From NCBI RefSeq assembly GCF_030678915.1, contig NZ_JAUUTZ010000016.1, positions 1 through 64,000 of the forward strand: a stretch of 64,000 bases of DNA, in the 5' to 3' direction. Positions 57,936-64,000 of this stretch are shown here, piece by piece. The notes beneath the pieces are model-generated. The model saw only the letters and a program-made list of their open reading frames with translations. It was not told where the DNA came from and made no database searches. The position numbers were made by a program, and so were the translations under genes. The stretch's first letter is position 1. The number at the start of each line of letters is the position of its first letter. Source of the DNA: Paracoccus wurundjeri (GTDB lineage: Bacteria; Pseudomonadota; Alphaproteobacteria; Rhodobacterales; Rhodobacteraceae).

Positions 57936-58575
57936 CGCCCCGGCGCGCATCGGCTATGGCACCACGCAGGCGCGTCTCATCCAGCGCCCCGGCATGAAGC
58001 GTCGCGCCAATGATAAAGGCCGGGGTGCCGCGCAAGCCAAGGCTCGCCGCCTGTGCGGAGTTGCGCGCCAGAAGCCCGTCCCACTTGTCACGCTCGGCAC
58101 GATAGGCTGTTAACGCGGCATCGGTATCGATCCCGGACTCGGTCAGCACCTGCCGGATCTGATCTTCGGAAAGTTTCGCTTCGGTTGCCATCAAGGCGGC
58201 ATGCGCCTGCGCATAGGCCCCTGACACGGCGGCTCCGAAGACGAGTTGGCTGGCCAGAACCGAAGGTGCGCCGAATATCGGCCAGTCCTTCATGACCAGC
58301 CGGATATCGCCATCCTCCGCCACCACCCTGGTCAGCATGGAATGACCCATCTTGCAGTAGGGGCACTGATAATCAAAATATTCCACGATGCTCAGTTTCC
58401 CGTCCGGATTGCCCAGCACCGGATTGTAGGGGTCGTGCAATACGTCTTCGATGGTCATTTCGGCTGCACCGGTTCCAGTCATCTTGCCTCGACCCAGCAG
58501 AAGCCCCCCACCGGCGAAAGCTGCCAGACCAAAGCCTGCGGTCACGGCCAGAAGGTCACGTCGGGTAAGGTTCAT
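57931..58575 (-). CDS. Periplasmic DsbA-family thiol oxidoreductase (copy 2)
   Basis: A 214-residue paralogue of copy 1: Tat/Sec-type leader MNLTRRDLLAVTAGFGLAAF, active site YFDYQCPYCKMGHSM (CPYC, near 71) and cis-Pro loop GLRGTPAFIIG. CPYC is the pair seen in DsbG and ScsC. Its start overlaps the L,D-transpeptidase stop by four bases (ATGA), so it is translationally coupled. It could reduce or isomerise cysteines of envelope proteins with electrons from the cotranscribed DsbD, or oxidise them; the direction cannot be decided from sequence. Confidence 0.9.
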   Translation of the reverse strand: MNLTRRDLLAVTAGFGLAAFAGGGLLLGRGKMTGTGAAEMTIEDVLHDPYNPVLGNPDGKLSIVEYFDYQCPYCKMGHSMLTRVVAEDGDIRLVMKDWPIFGAPSVLASQLVFGAAVSGAYAQAHAALMATEAKLSEDQIRQVLTESGIDTDAALTAYRAERDKWDGLLARNSAQAASLGLRGTPAFIIGATLHAGALDETRLRGAIADARRGV

Positions 58576-59336
58576 ATCGGTTCTCCTCTGCGATCGGGCA
58601 TAGTGGCGACGACAGCCCCATCAACCAAGACGGGCTGCGGCAATGGTTCGCTGGGCGGCATCGTGCCCTTGCCGGATTCGGCCTCACTCAGCACAATCAC
58701 CTTGGTCATGCTGTCGGTCTTGTTGGCCAGATGGATAATGTCCTGATTGAACAGACGGATGCACCCCGCCGATGTCGCCTGTCCGATCGAAGCCGGATCC
58801 ATGGTGCCGTGAATGCGGTAATATGTATCGCCCTGGCCGTTATGAAGATAAAGTGCCCGTGCCCCCAGCGGATTATCCAGCCCGCCCTCAAGCCCCTGTT
58901 CGACCGGACCATAAAGCTCCGGCTGTGTCGCAATCATGTTGTCTGTGGGCTTCCAGCTTGGCCAGTCACGCTGATAGGGAACATGCGCCTCGCCGGTGAA
59001 ACCATAGCCCGCCGCACCCACGGCCACCGCATAGCGCATGGCCTTGTTATCGGGCTGGACGTGATAGAGAAAGCGGGCATGAGGATCGACAATGATCGTA
59101 CCCGGCTTCTCGTCAGTCCAGTAATCGACGACCTGCCGCGCCTTGTCTTCGGTCAGCAATTGCGGCACCACGGCGGGAATATGGTGGTCGTTATCGTCGA
59201 CAGCGCCATACATGGCCAGTACTTCGGGACTGACTGCCAGTGGCAGGGGCGGTGCCTCGATCGGTGCCTCCGGCGACGCGCAAGCCGCCAATGTCAGCAG
59301 GGTCAGACCGGTCAGCCCCTGTCGTATTCTTCTCAT
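58572..59336 (-). CDS. L,D-transpeptidase (YkuD) lipoprotein
   Basis: A 254-residue L,D-transpeptidase that crosslinks peptidoglycan or attaches proteins to it using a catalytic cysteine. The lipoprotein signal ends LTLLTLAACAS (lipobox LAAC). The YkuD domain has IIVDPHARFLYHVQPDNKAM, YRIHGTMDPASIGQATSAGC (catalytic Cys near 191) and IRLFNQDIIHLA. It overlaps genes on both sides by four bases: the Lgt-like/TlpA gene upstream and dsbA copy 2 downstream. Cysteine transpeptidases are sensitive to oxidation and copper, which makes the redox context meaningful. Confidence 0.93.
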   Translation of the reverse strand: MRRIRQGLTGLTLLTLAACASPEAPIEAPPLPLAVSPEVLAMYGAVDDNDHHIPAVVPQLLTEDKARQVVDYWTDEKPGTIIVDPHARFLYHVQPDNKAMRYAVAVGAAGYGFTGEAHVPYQRDWPSWKPTDNMIATQPELYGPVEQGLEGGLDNPLGARALYLHNGQGDTYYRIHGTMDPASIGQATSAGCIRLFNQDIIHLANKTDSMTKVIVLSEAESGKGTMPPSEPLPQPVLVDGAVVATMPDRRGEPI

Positions 59337-60154
59337 TCCTGTTCCCCTGTTGCCTGCGCCATCATCCGGATCAGGGTGGCGCGCGAGACCTCGCCCGTTT
59401 GCGATGCGATCAACTGTCCACCGGCGTCGAAAACCAATGTGGACGGCAAGCCGATCGCGTTCAGCGAACCCATCAGCCTGTTCTGCGGATCACGGAGCAT
59501 GCCCTCCGAGGGCAGTTTCTCCTCTGTCAGGAAAGCATGAATCCGATTGGCGTTTTCGCCCTGATTGGCGAAGATGAAATCGACCTCGGATGTGTTGGCG
59601 GCCAGATCGGTCATCATCGGCATTTCGCGTCGACAGGGCGGACACCATGTCGCCCAAAGGTTCAGAACCACCGGCCGGTCACGCCCCGCCAGTTGCACCC
59701 CACGGCCATCAAGGGCAATCAACTGCATCACCGGCAATGTGGCCCTCGGCTCCGGCAACGCGGTGATGACGGCCAGATGTGCGATCAGAGCCGCGACACC
59801 GCCGATTGCCACAGGCTTCAATGTCGCGTGCATGCGCCAATGCATCGCCAACAGGAAGATCGCGACACCCCCGGCCCAACCGGCAGCGGACCAAAAGCCA
59901 CCTTGCCACAGTTTGAGGATATCCAGCGGGCGCGAGGCGAATTCCGACCAGTTCATCATTACAAAACCGGTCCGTGCGCCAAGAATCCATGCCAGCACCG
60001 CGAACCCGGCCCATCGCGCCACTTCACCCCGCAAATCGCGCCGCCGTTGAAGCCGTGCGGTAATCTCGGTCACGAGAAAGAATAGGAGCAGGGCCACGAC
60101 CGCGGCAAAGCGTGCCCCGTCGAAGACCAGCGGGCCGATGGAAATCGCGTTCAT
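59333..60154 (-). CDS. TlpA-type thioredoxin with Lgt-like membrane domain
   Basis: A 273-residue protein with two parts. The first 130 residues hold three to four membrane helices and read like the N-terminal part of prolipoprotein diacylglyceryl transferase: WILGARTGFVMMNWSEFASR, PLDILKLWQGGFWSAAGWAG. The Lgt catalytic His in FHGG is replaced (AAG) and the GRxxNFxNxE signature is absent. The C-terminal part is a TlpA-like thioredoxin with VVLNLWATWCPPCRREMPMM (WCPPC near 171) and GLPSTLVFDAGGQLI. It is coupled to dsbD (four-base overlap). Probably a membrane-tethered periplasmic reductase fed by DsbD. Confidence 0.85.
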   Translation of the reverse strand: MNAISIGPLVFDGARFAAVVALLLFFLVTEITARLQRRRDLRGEVARWAGFAVLAWILGARTGFVMMNWSEFASRPLDILKLWQGGFWSAAGWAGGVAIFLLAMHWRMHATLKPVAIGGVAALIAHLAVITALPEPRATLPVMQLIALDGRGVQLAGRDRPVVLNLWATWCPPCRREMPMMTDLAANTSEVDFIFANQGENANRIHAFLTEEKLPSEGMLRDPQNRLMGSLNAIGLPSTLVFDAGGQLIASQTGEVSRATLIRMMAQATGEQE

Positions 60155-62010
60155 GGCCGGACCCTCCCGATCGAGGCGAGCATTGCCGCGCTATCCACGT
60201 CGCCGATCAGACGGCTGCCCGGCGCTTCGATGCGGCTTGCATTGAGGAATACCATTGTCGGCGGGCCCGCTGCTCCTAGATCCTTCATCAATGCCTGGGC
60301 TTCACCGTTGAAATCGCTGACATCGATCTTGATCGCGGCCATCCCTGCCAGCGCGGCATTTACCGTCGGATCGGCCAATGGCCCGCGTTCGATCGCCCGG
60401 CAGGTTACGCACCAGTCGGCTGTCACATAGATCAGCGTCGGCTGCCCACCGCCCGAGGCCAAAGCCTGATCCAGCTTCGTCCGGGTGGTGACCGTGGTAA
60501 ATTGCGGCTCTGCCGCATTGGCCTGCGTAAGCATTGTATCGCGGCTCATCAGCGGCGCCAGCGGCCGCAGCGGATCACTTCCACCGATAGCGGCACCGAA
60601 GCCCTGCATCAGGCCAGTCACCAGCAGAAGAATACCTAGAATGGCGGCAAGGCGACGGCGCGCAGATGTATTGCTGTCCAGCCGGTCAAGCGCGCCCAGG
60701 AAAACCGCCGTTCCGACCAGCAGCACCGCCCAGAGCGCCAATGTAACCGATCCGGGCAGAACCCGACCGGCCAGCCAGATGGCAAAGCCCAGAAAGATCA
60801 CGCCAAAGGTTTGTTTGGCACGCTCCATCCAGCCGCCGCTGCGCGGCAGGATACGAGGACCGAACAACCCGATCGCCAGAAGCGGCAGCCCCTGCCCCAA
60901 CCCCAGTGCAAACAGGGCCCCCGCACCCAGCAAAACGTCACCGGTCTGCGCGATATAGAGAAGCGCCCCGGCCAGCGGTGCGGTCACGCAGGGACCGACG
61001 ATCAATGCAGAAATAAAGCCAAGCGCCGCTGCTCCGCCGAGTGAGCCCCGCCTGCCACCACCAACCTGACCGAGACGCCGCCGCAGGGTCTCGGGCATCT
61101 GCAAATCGTAAAAACCGAACATCGACAGGGCCAGCGCAACGAACAGCACGGCAATCGCTACTATCGCGGCTGGCGATTGCAGCACCATCTGCAGGTTCGC
61201 GCCAGACCACGCCGCCGCAACGCCCAGCAGCCCGAAAGCCGACGCCATCGCCAGCACATAGGCGCCCGTCAGCATCAGCCCACGCCGTGCAGTCAGGGTT
61301 TCCCCCTGTCCCGCCAGCATTCCCGCAACGATGGGGAACATCGGAAAGACGCAGGGTGTAAGAGCAAGCAGCAGCCCGAAACCCAGAAAACCGGCGATCA
61401 CCAGTAGCCCGCCGCCACGTTCGGCCAGCCCCTGAACCAATCCCTCGTCCCGGGCCAATATCAGGCCAGTTCCGGTGCCGGCATCGCCGGTCACATCAGG
61501 CTCGGCCCTGGTCTGTGGGGTCCAGCCCGATCCGGTGGAACCGCCTTTACCCGTGCCGGCTTTTGCGGTCGCATCCGGCAGGATGGCGCCATCGGCTGCC
61601 AATCGCACGCTTTGCGGTGCATAACAGATGCCATCCTGCTGACAGCCCTGCCAGTGCAGCGTGACCGCTTCACCTGACATCTCGAGCGTCGCATCGACAT
61701 CGCTACGATAGATTTCCTCTTCGCCGAAATACGGATCCTCGTAGGATTCCCCGTCGGGCAAGGAAAGCGGCAGGGCCTGCCCATCGCCGGTCTCTGCCGC
61801 GAATTTGCCGCGATAGAGATAATAGCCATCGGCAATGCGCCAGTTCAGGCGCAACATACCATCTTCACCCGGACTTGCGGACAGGGAGAAGGCATCTTCA
61901 GGTTGCAGCAGCGGTTGCGGGGTCTGCGCCGCTGCCCATGTTGCCAGAAAGGCTGTGATCAGCAGTGACAGAACCGCCGCGAAAGAAGTGGGGAACAATC
62001 TCGTCATCAT
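60151..62010 (-). CDS. dsbD: DsbD-family protein-disulfide reductase
   Basis: This protein carries electrons from cytoplasmic thioredoxin across the membrane to periplasmic thiol proteins. The 619 residues comprise a signal peptide, an N-terminal alpha domain (DGYYLYRGKFAAETGD, cysteines in HWQGCQQDGICYAPQSV), a membrane domain of eight helices with the redox cysteines in LTPCVFPMFPIVAGM (near 219) and VGPCVTAPLAG (near 340), and a C-terminal thioredoxin domain (VTADWCVTCRAIE, near 535). It leads the minus-strand redox operon, divergent from a two-component system with a CTTAAG box in between. Confidence 0.94.
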   Translation of the reverse strand: MMTRLFPTSFAAVLSLLITAFLATWAAAQTPQPLLQPEDAFSLSASPGEDGMLRLNWRIADGYYLYRGKFAAETGDGQALPLSLPDGESYEDPYFGEEEIYRSDVDATLEMSGEAVTLHWQGCQQDGICYAPQSVRLAADGAILPDATAKAGTGKGGSTGSGWTPQTRAEPDVTGDAGTGTGLILARDEGLVQGLAERGGGLLVIAGFLGFGLLLALTPCVFPMFPIVAGMLAGQGETLTARRGLMLTGAYVLAMASAFGLLGVAAAWSGANLQMVLQSPAAIVAIAVLFVALALSMFGFYDLQMPETLRRRLGQVGGGRRGSLGGAAALGFISALIVGPCVTAPLAGALLYIAQTGDVLLGAGALFALGLGQGLPLLAIGLFGPRILPRSGGWMERAKQTFGVIFLGFAIWLAGRVLPGSVTLALWAVLLVGTAVFLGALDRLDSNTSARRRLAAILGILLLVTGLMQGFGAAIGGSDPLRPLAPLMSRDTMLTQANAAEPQFTTVTTRTKLDQALASGGGQPTLIYVTADWCVTCRAIERGPLADPTVNAALAGMAAIKIDVSDFNGEAQALMKDLGAAGPPTMVFLNASRIEAPGSRLIGDVDSAAMLASIGRVRP

Positions 62011-62033
62011 GCCGAGCCAGCTAGAGACGCCAG

Positions 62034-62050
62034 CTTAAGCCCAGCTTAAG
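62034..62050. promoter_or_regulatory. PmrA/BasR-like box between dsbD and the response regulator
   Basis: CTTAAG (62034-62039), five bases CCCAG, CTTAAG (62045-62050). The form YTTAAK-N5-YTTAA is the one described for the PmrA/BasR branch of OmpR-family regulators. It lies 24 bases before dsbD and 49 bases before the regulator gene, so it could serve both. Confidence 0.65.
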
Positions 62051-62098
62051 CTTGATCGACAAAAGCGTGAGCATGGCAGAGCATGAGGGAATGGCACA

Positions 62099-62779
62099 AT
62101 GCGCTTGCTGATTGTCGAAGACGATCCGGTTCTGTCCGATGGGCTCAGCGTCGGGTTGGGGCTGTCAGGATTCACCGCCGATACGGTCGGCACGCTGGCA
62201 GATGCCCGCGCTGCGTTGGGCAGCAGTGATTTTGCGGGTGTCGTGCTGGACATCATGCTGCCCGACGGATCGGGTCTGGACCTGCTTGCCGAATTGCGAA
62301 AGACGGGATCACGCCTCCCGATCCTTCTTCTGACCGCTCGCGATCAGGTGCATGACCGGATATCGGGGCTCGATGCCGGCGCAGATGATTACCTGGGAAA
62401 GCCCTTCGACCTGCAGGAACTGGCCGCCCGCCTGCGCGCCATGCTGCGGCGACAGGAAGGCCGCGCTTCGGCAGTGATCGAATGGAACGGGCTCAGGCTT
62501 TGCCCGGCAACACAAAGCGGACAGATCCGAGGAAAAAACCTGCGTTTCTCGCGCCGAGAATTCACCATCCTGCAATCGCTGATCGAACATCCGGGCCGCA
62601 TCCTGTCAAAGCCGCAACTCGAGGAACGGCTTTATGGGTGGCAGGAGGAGGTCGAAAGCAATACCGTCGAAGTCCATATTCATCACCTGCGTAACAAGTT
62701 GGGCCGTGAATTCATCCAGACCGTACGCGGCATCGGCTACCGCCTGTCCGGCCCGGCAGATGAAGGAAGGCCGCAATGA
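62099..62779 (+). CDS. OmpR-family response regulator (QseB/PmrA-like)
   Basis: A 226-residue response regulator: receiver domain MRLLIVEDDPVLSDGLSVGL, phospho-acceptor in VVLDIMLPDGSGLDLLAELR (Asp near 51), conserved Lys in ADDYLGKPFDLQELAARLRA. The winged-helix DNA-binding domain has FSRREFTILQSLIEHPGRIL, SNTVEVHIHHLRNKLG and TVRGIGYRLSG. It resembles the QseB/PmrA subgroup, in agreement with the CTTAAG-N5-CTTAAG box at 62034-62050. It overlaps the kinase gene (ATGA) and is divergent from dsbD. Confidence 0.95.
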   Translation: MRLLIVEDDPVLSDGLSVGLGLSGFTADTVGTLADARAALGSSDFAGVVLDIMLPDGSGLDLLAELRKTGSRLPILLLTARDQVHDRISGLDAGADDYLGKPFDLQELAARLRAMLRRQEGRASAVIEWNGLRLCPATQSGQIRGKNLRFSRREFTILQSLIEHPGRILSKPQLEERLYGWQEEVESNTVEVHIHHLRNKLGREFIQTVRGIGYRLSGPADEGRPQ

Positions 62780-64000
62780 ACTCGATCCGCAGGCGGCTAT
62801 TCATCATTCTGCTGGTCGCTACCGGTGCGATCTGGCTCTCGGCTGTATTGTGGATCCAGCACTCCACCCGGACCGAGGTGGGGAATGTGCTGGACCGGCG
62901 CCTGCAGGAATCGGCCCAGATGGTGGCGTCACTGATCGAACGCAATGGCGGCATCGTTGGCCCCGACACGGCGGCACTGGTCGATGAGGCCCCGGCCCTT
63001 CCCGATACCGGCCAGCATGATTTTGCCCGCCAGCTGATCTGTCAGGTCTGGGGCTTTGACGGTCAGCTGAAAAGTGGATCCAGCGGTGCACCCCCGGTAC
63101 AACTGGGTGACGGGCACGAAGGCTTCAGCGAGCGCGAGGTCGATGGCGAGATCTGGCGTGTCTACAGCCATGTCGATGAAGAATTGGGCATACGCGTCAT
63201 GGTCGGTGATACGCTCGGCATGCGCGACCGGCTGGTCCACGGCGTGGCCATCGGTCTTCTGGCCCCGGCCGTCCTGATTCTTCCCCTGCTCGCCGCCTTG
63301 ATCTGGTTTGCCGTACGGCGCGGGCTGGAACCACTGGACAAACTCGCCGACGCGTTATCGGGTCGCCCGGCAACGGATCTCAGCCCGCTGAAAAACAGCC
63401 GCGCGCCGTCCGAATTGCGCCCTATGATCGATGCATTGAACGGGTTGTTCCGGCGGGTCGATGGTCTTCGTGAACGCGAGCGCAGTTTCACCGCCTTCGC
63501 CGCACATGAGCTGAAAACTCCGCTCGCAGGACTGAAGACACAGGCACAGATCGCGGCACTCGCTCAGGATACCGGAACCCGCGACAAGGCCCTCGCCCAG
63601 ATCACGCGGGGAGTCGACCGCACCGATCGCATGGTACGTCAGCTTCTGGACATGACCGCCGTCGATAACGCCATCGACAGTACACAGCCCTCAACGCAAA
63701 GCGGTGCCCGCATCCTTGCCGATGTGGTCGATGAACTCGCCGGACTGGCGCAGGCGCGTGACATTGCTTTGCAGCTGAAAACCGAGCCGACAGAATGGCG
63801 CACCGCGCAAGCAGCCCTGCTGGCACCCGCGTTGCGCAATCTTCTTGAAAACGCAATCATCGCGTCATCCAGGGGTGCCAGCGTCGAGGCACAACTGACG
63901 CGCGACGGTGAAAAGATCTGCTTCAGCGTGCTGGATCGCGGCCCCGGCATCAGTGAAGCCGACCGTCCCCATGTCACCGAGCGCTTCTATCGCGGCGCGG
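62776..64000 (+). CDS. Sensor histidine kinase, QseC-like (cut by window edge)
   Basis: The first 408 residues of a kinase. A membrane helix (RLFIILLVATGAIWLSAVLW) and a second one (GLLAPAVLILPLLAALIWFA) bracket a periplasmic domain of about 120 residues. These are followed by a short HAMP-like stretch, the phospho-acceptor FTAFAAHELKTPLAGLKTQA (His244), the N-box NLLENAIIAS and the start of the G1 box DRGPGISE. The 3' end is beyond the window. It overlaps the response regulator by four bases. The periplasmic domain is the likely sensor; its ligand cannot be read from the sequence. Confidence 0.95.
   Translation, partial: MNSIRRRLFIILLVATGAIWLSAVLWIQHSTRTEVGNVLDRRLQESAQMVASLIERNGGIVGPDTAALVDEAPALPDTGQHDFARQLICQVWGFDGQLKSGSSGAPPVQLGDGHEGFSEREVDGEIWRVYSHVDEELGIRVMVGDTLGMRDRLVHGVAIGLLAPAVLILPLLAALIWFAVRRGLEPLDKLADALSGRPATDLSPLKNSRAPSELRPMIDALNGLFRRVDGLRERERSFTAFAAHELKTPLAGLKTQAQIAALAQDTGTRDKALAQITRGVDRTDRMVRQLLDMTAVDNAIDSTQPSTQSGARILADVVDELAGLAQARDIALQLKTEPTEWRTAQAALLAPALRNLLENAIIASSRGASVEAQLTRDGEKICFSVLDRGPGISEADRPHVTERFYRGA

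Noticed and set aside
59740..60154. N-terminal part of the TlpA-type protein considered as a functional Lgt.
   Set aside because: The catalytic His and the GRxxNFxNxE signature are missing and the domain is shorter than the enzyme.

Overview
The window looks like chromosomal DNA of an alphaproteobacterium of the Rhodobacteraceae/Paracoccaceae type, most likely Paracoccus or a close relative. The grounds are the visibly GC-rich sequence, the ribosomal and RNA polymerase protein sequences, and the order secE-nusG-rplKAJL-rpoBC followed a few genes later by rpsL-rpsG-fusA-tuf, all on the minus strand. No rRNA gene, complete tRNA gene, intact insertion sequence or CRISPR array was found.

Layout. 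0-18.3 kb is the conserved core: the str operon (tuf cut by the window edge, fusA, rpsG, rpsL, with a clear TTGACA-N17-TATACG promoter) and the rif operon (secE to rpoC, closed by a strong terminator). Between them sit an EamA exporter and two paralogous putative rhamnosyltransferases. 18.5-31 kb is an accessory stretch: a relic of a haloacid dehalogenase, an ada DNA-repair operon with a 2-oxoglutarate oxygenase, an SDR, an exported alpha/beta hydrolase, an ECF42-type sigma factor with two YCII/DGPF proteins, a GlxA-like regulator divergent from a membrane-anchored DJ-1/PfpI protein, several small VOC/NTF2/ABM proteins, a PhyH-family oxygenase and a decayed Fic gene. 31.4-39.4 kb is a complete kdp potassium-uptake operon (a KdpF-like ORF, kdpF, A, B, C, D, E) preceded by a perfect 11-bp tandem repeat. 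39.7-42.4 kb holds a YjhX-type toxin with a GNAT partner, an AAA ATPase and an SH3 lipoprotein, separated by gene-poor DNA.

42.7-46.5 kb is a LysR/MFS/exported-hydrolase cluster ending in a truncated cyclophilin-like gene. 47.3-51.4 kb is the most unusual locus: two XapX membrane proteins, an acetamidase/formamidase-family enzyme, and a 768-residue protein that fuses an AraC-type regulator to a second, apparently complete acetamidase/formamidase domain. 51.5-55 kb holds a LysR regulator divergent from an MHS-type transporter and an agmatinase-family ureohydrolase. 55.7-56.8 kb holds a GST divergent from an HxlR regulator.

57.1-64 kb is an envelope thiol-redox module. DsbD, an Lgt-like/TlpA fusion, an L,D-transpeptidase lipoprotein and a DsbA-like protein form a chain of four-base gene overlaps, followed by a second DsbA-like protein. 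Divergent from it is an OmpR-family two-component system whose kinase runs off the window. The same CTTAAG-N5-CTTAA(G/A) element lies in the dsbD/regulator intergenic region and again before the last dsbA gene. This points to a small regulon in which the two-component system controls thiol reduction, possibly to keep the cysteine transpeptidase active. Functions come from recognised motifs and family knowledge; no database search was run.
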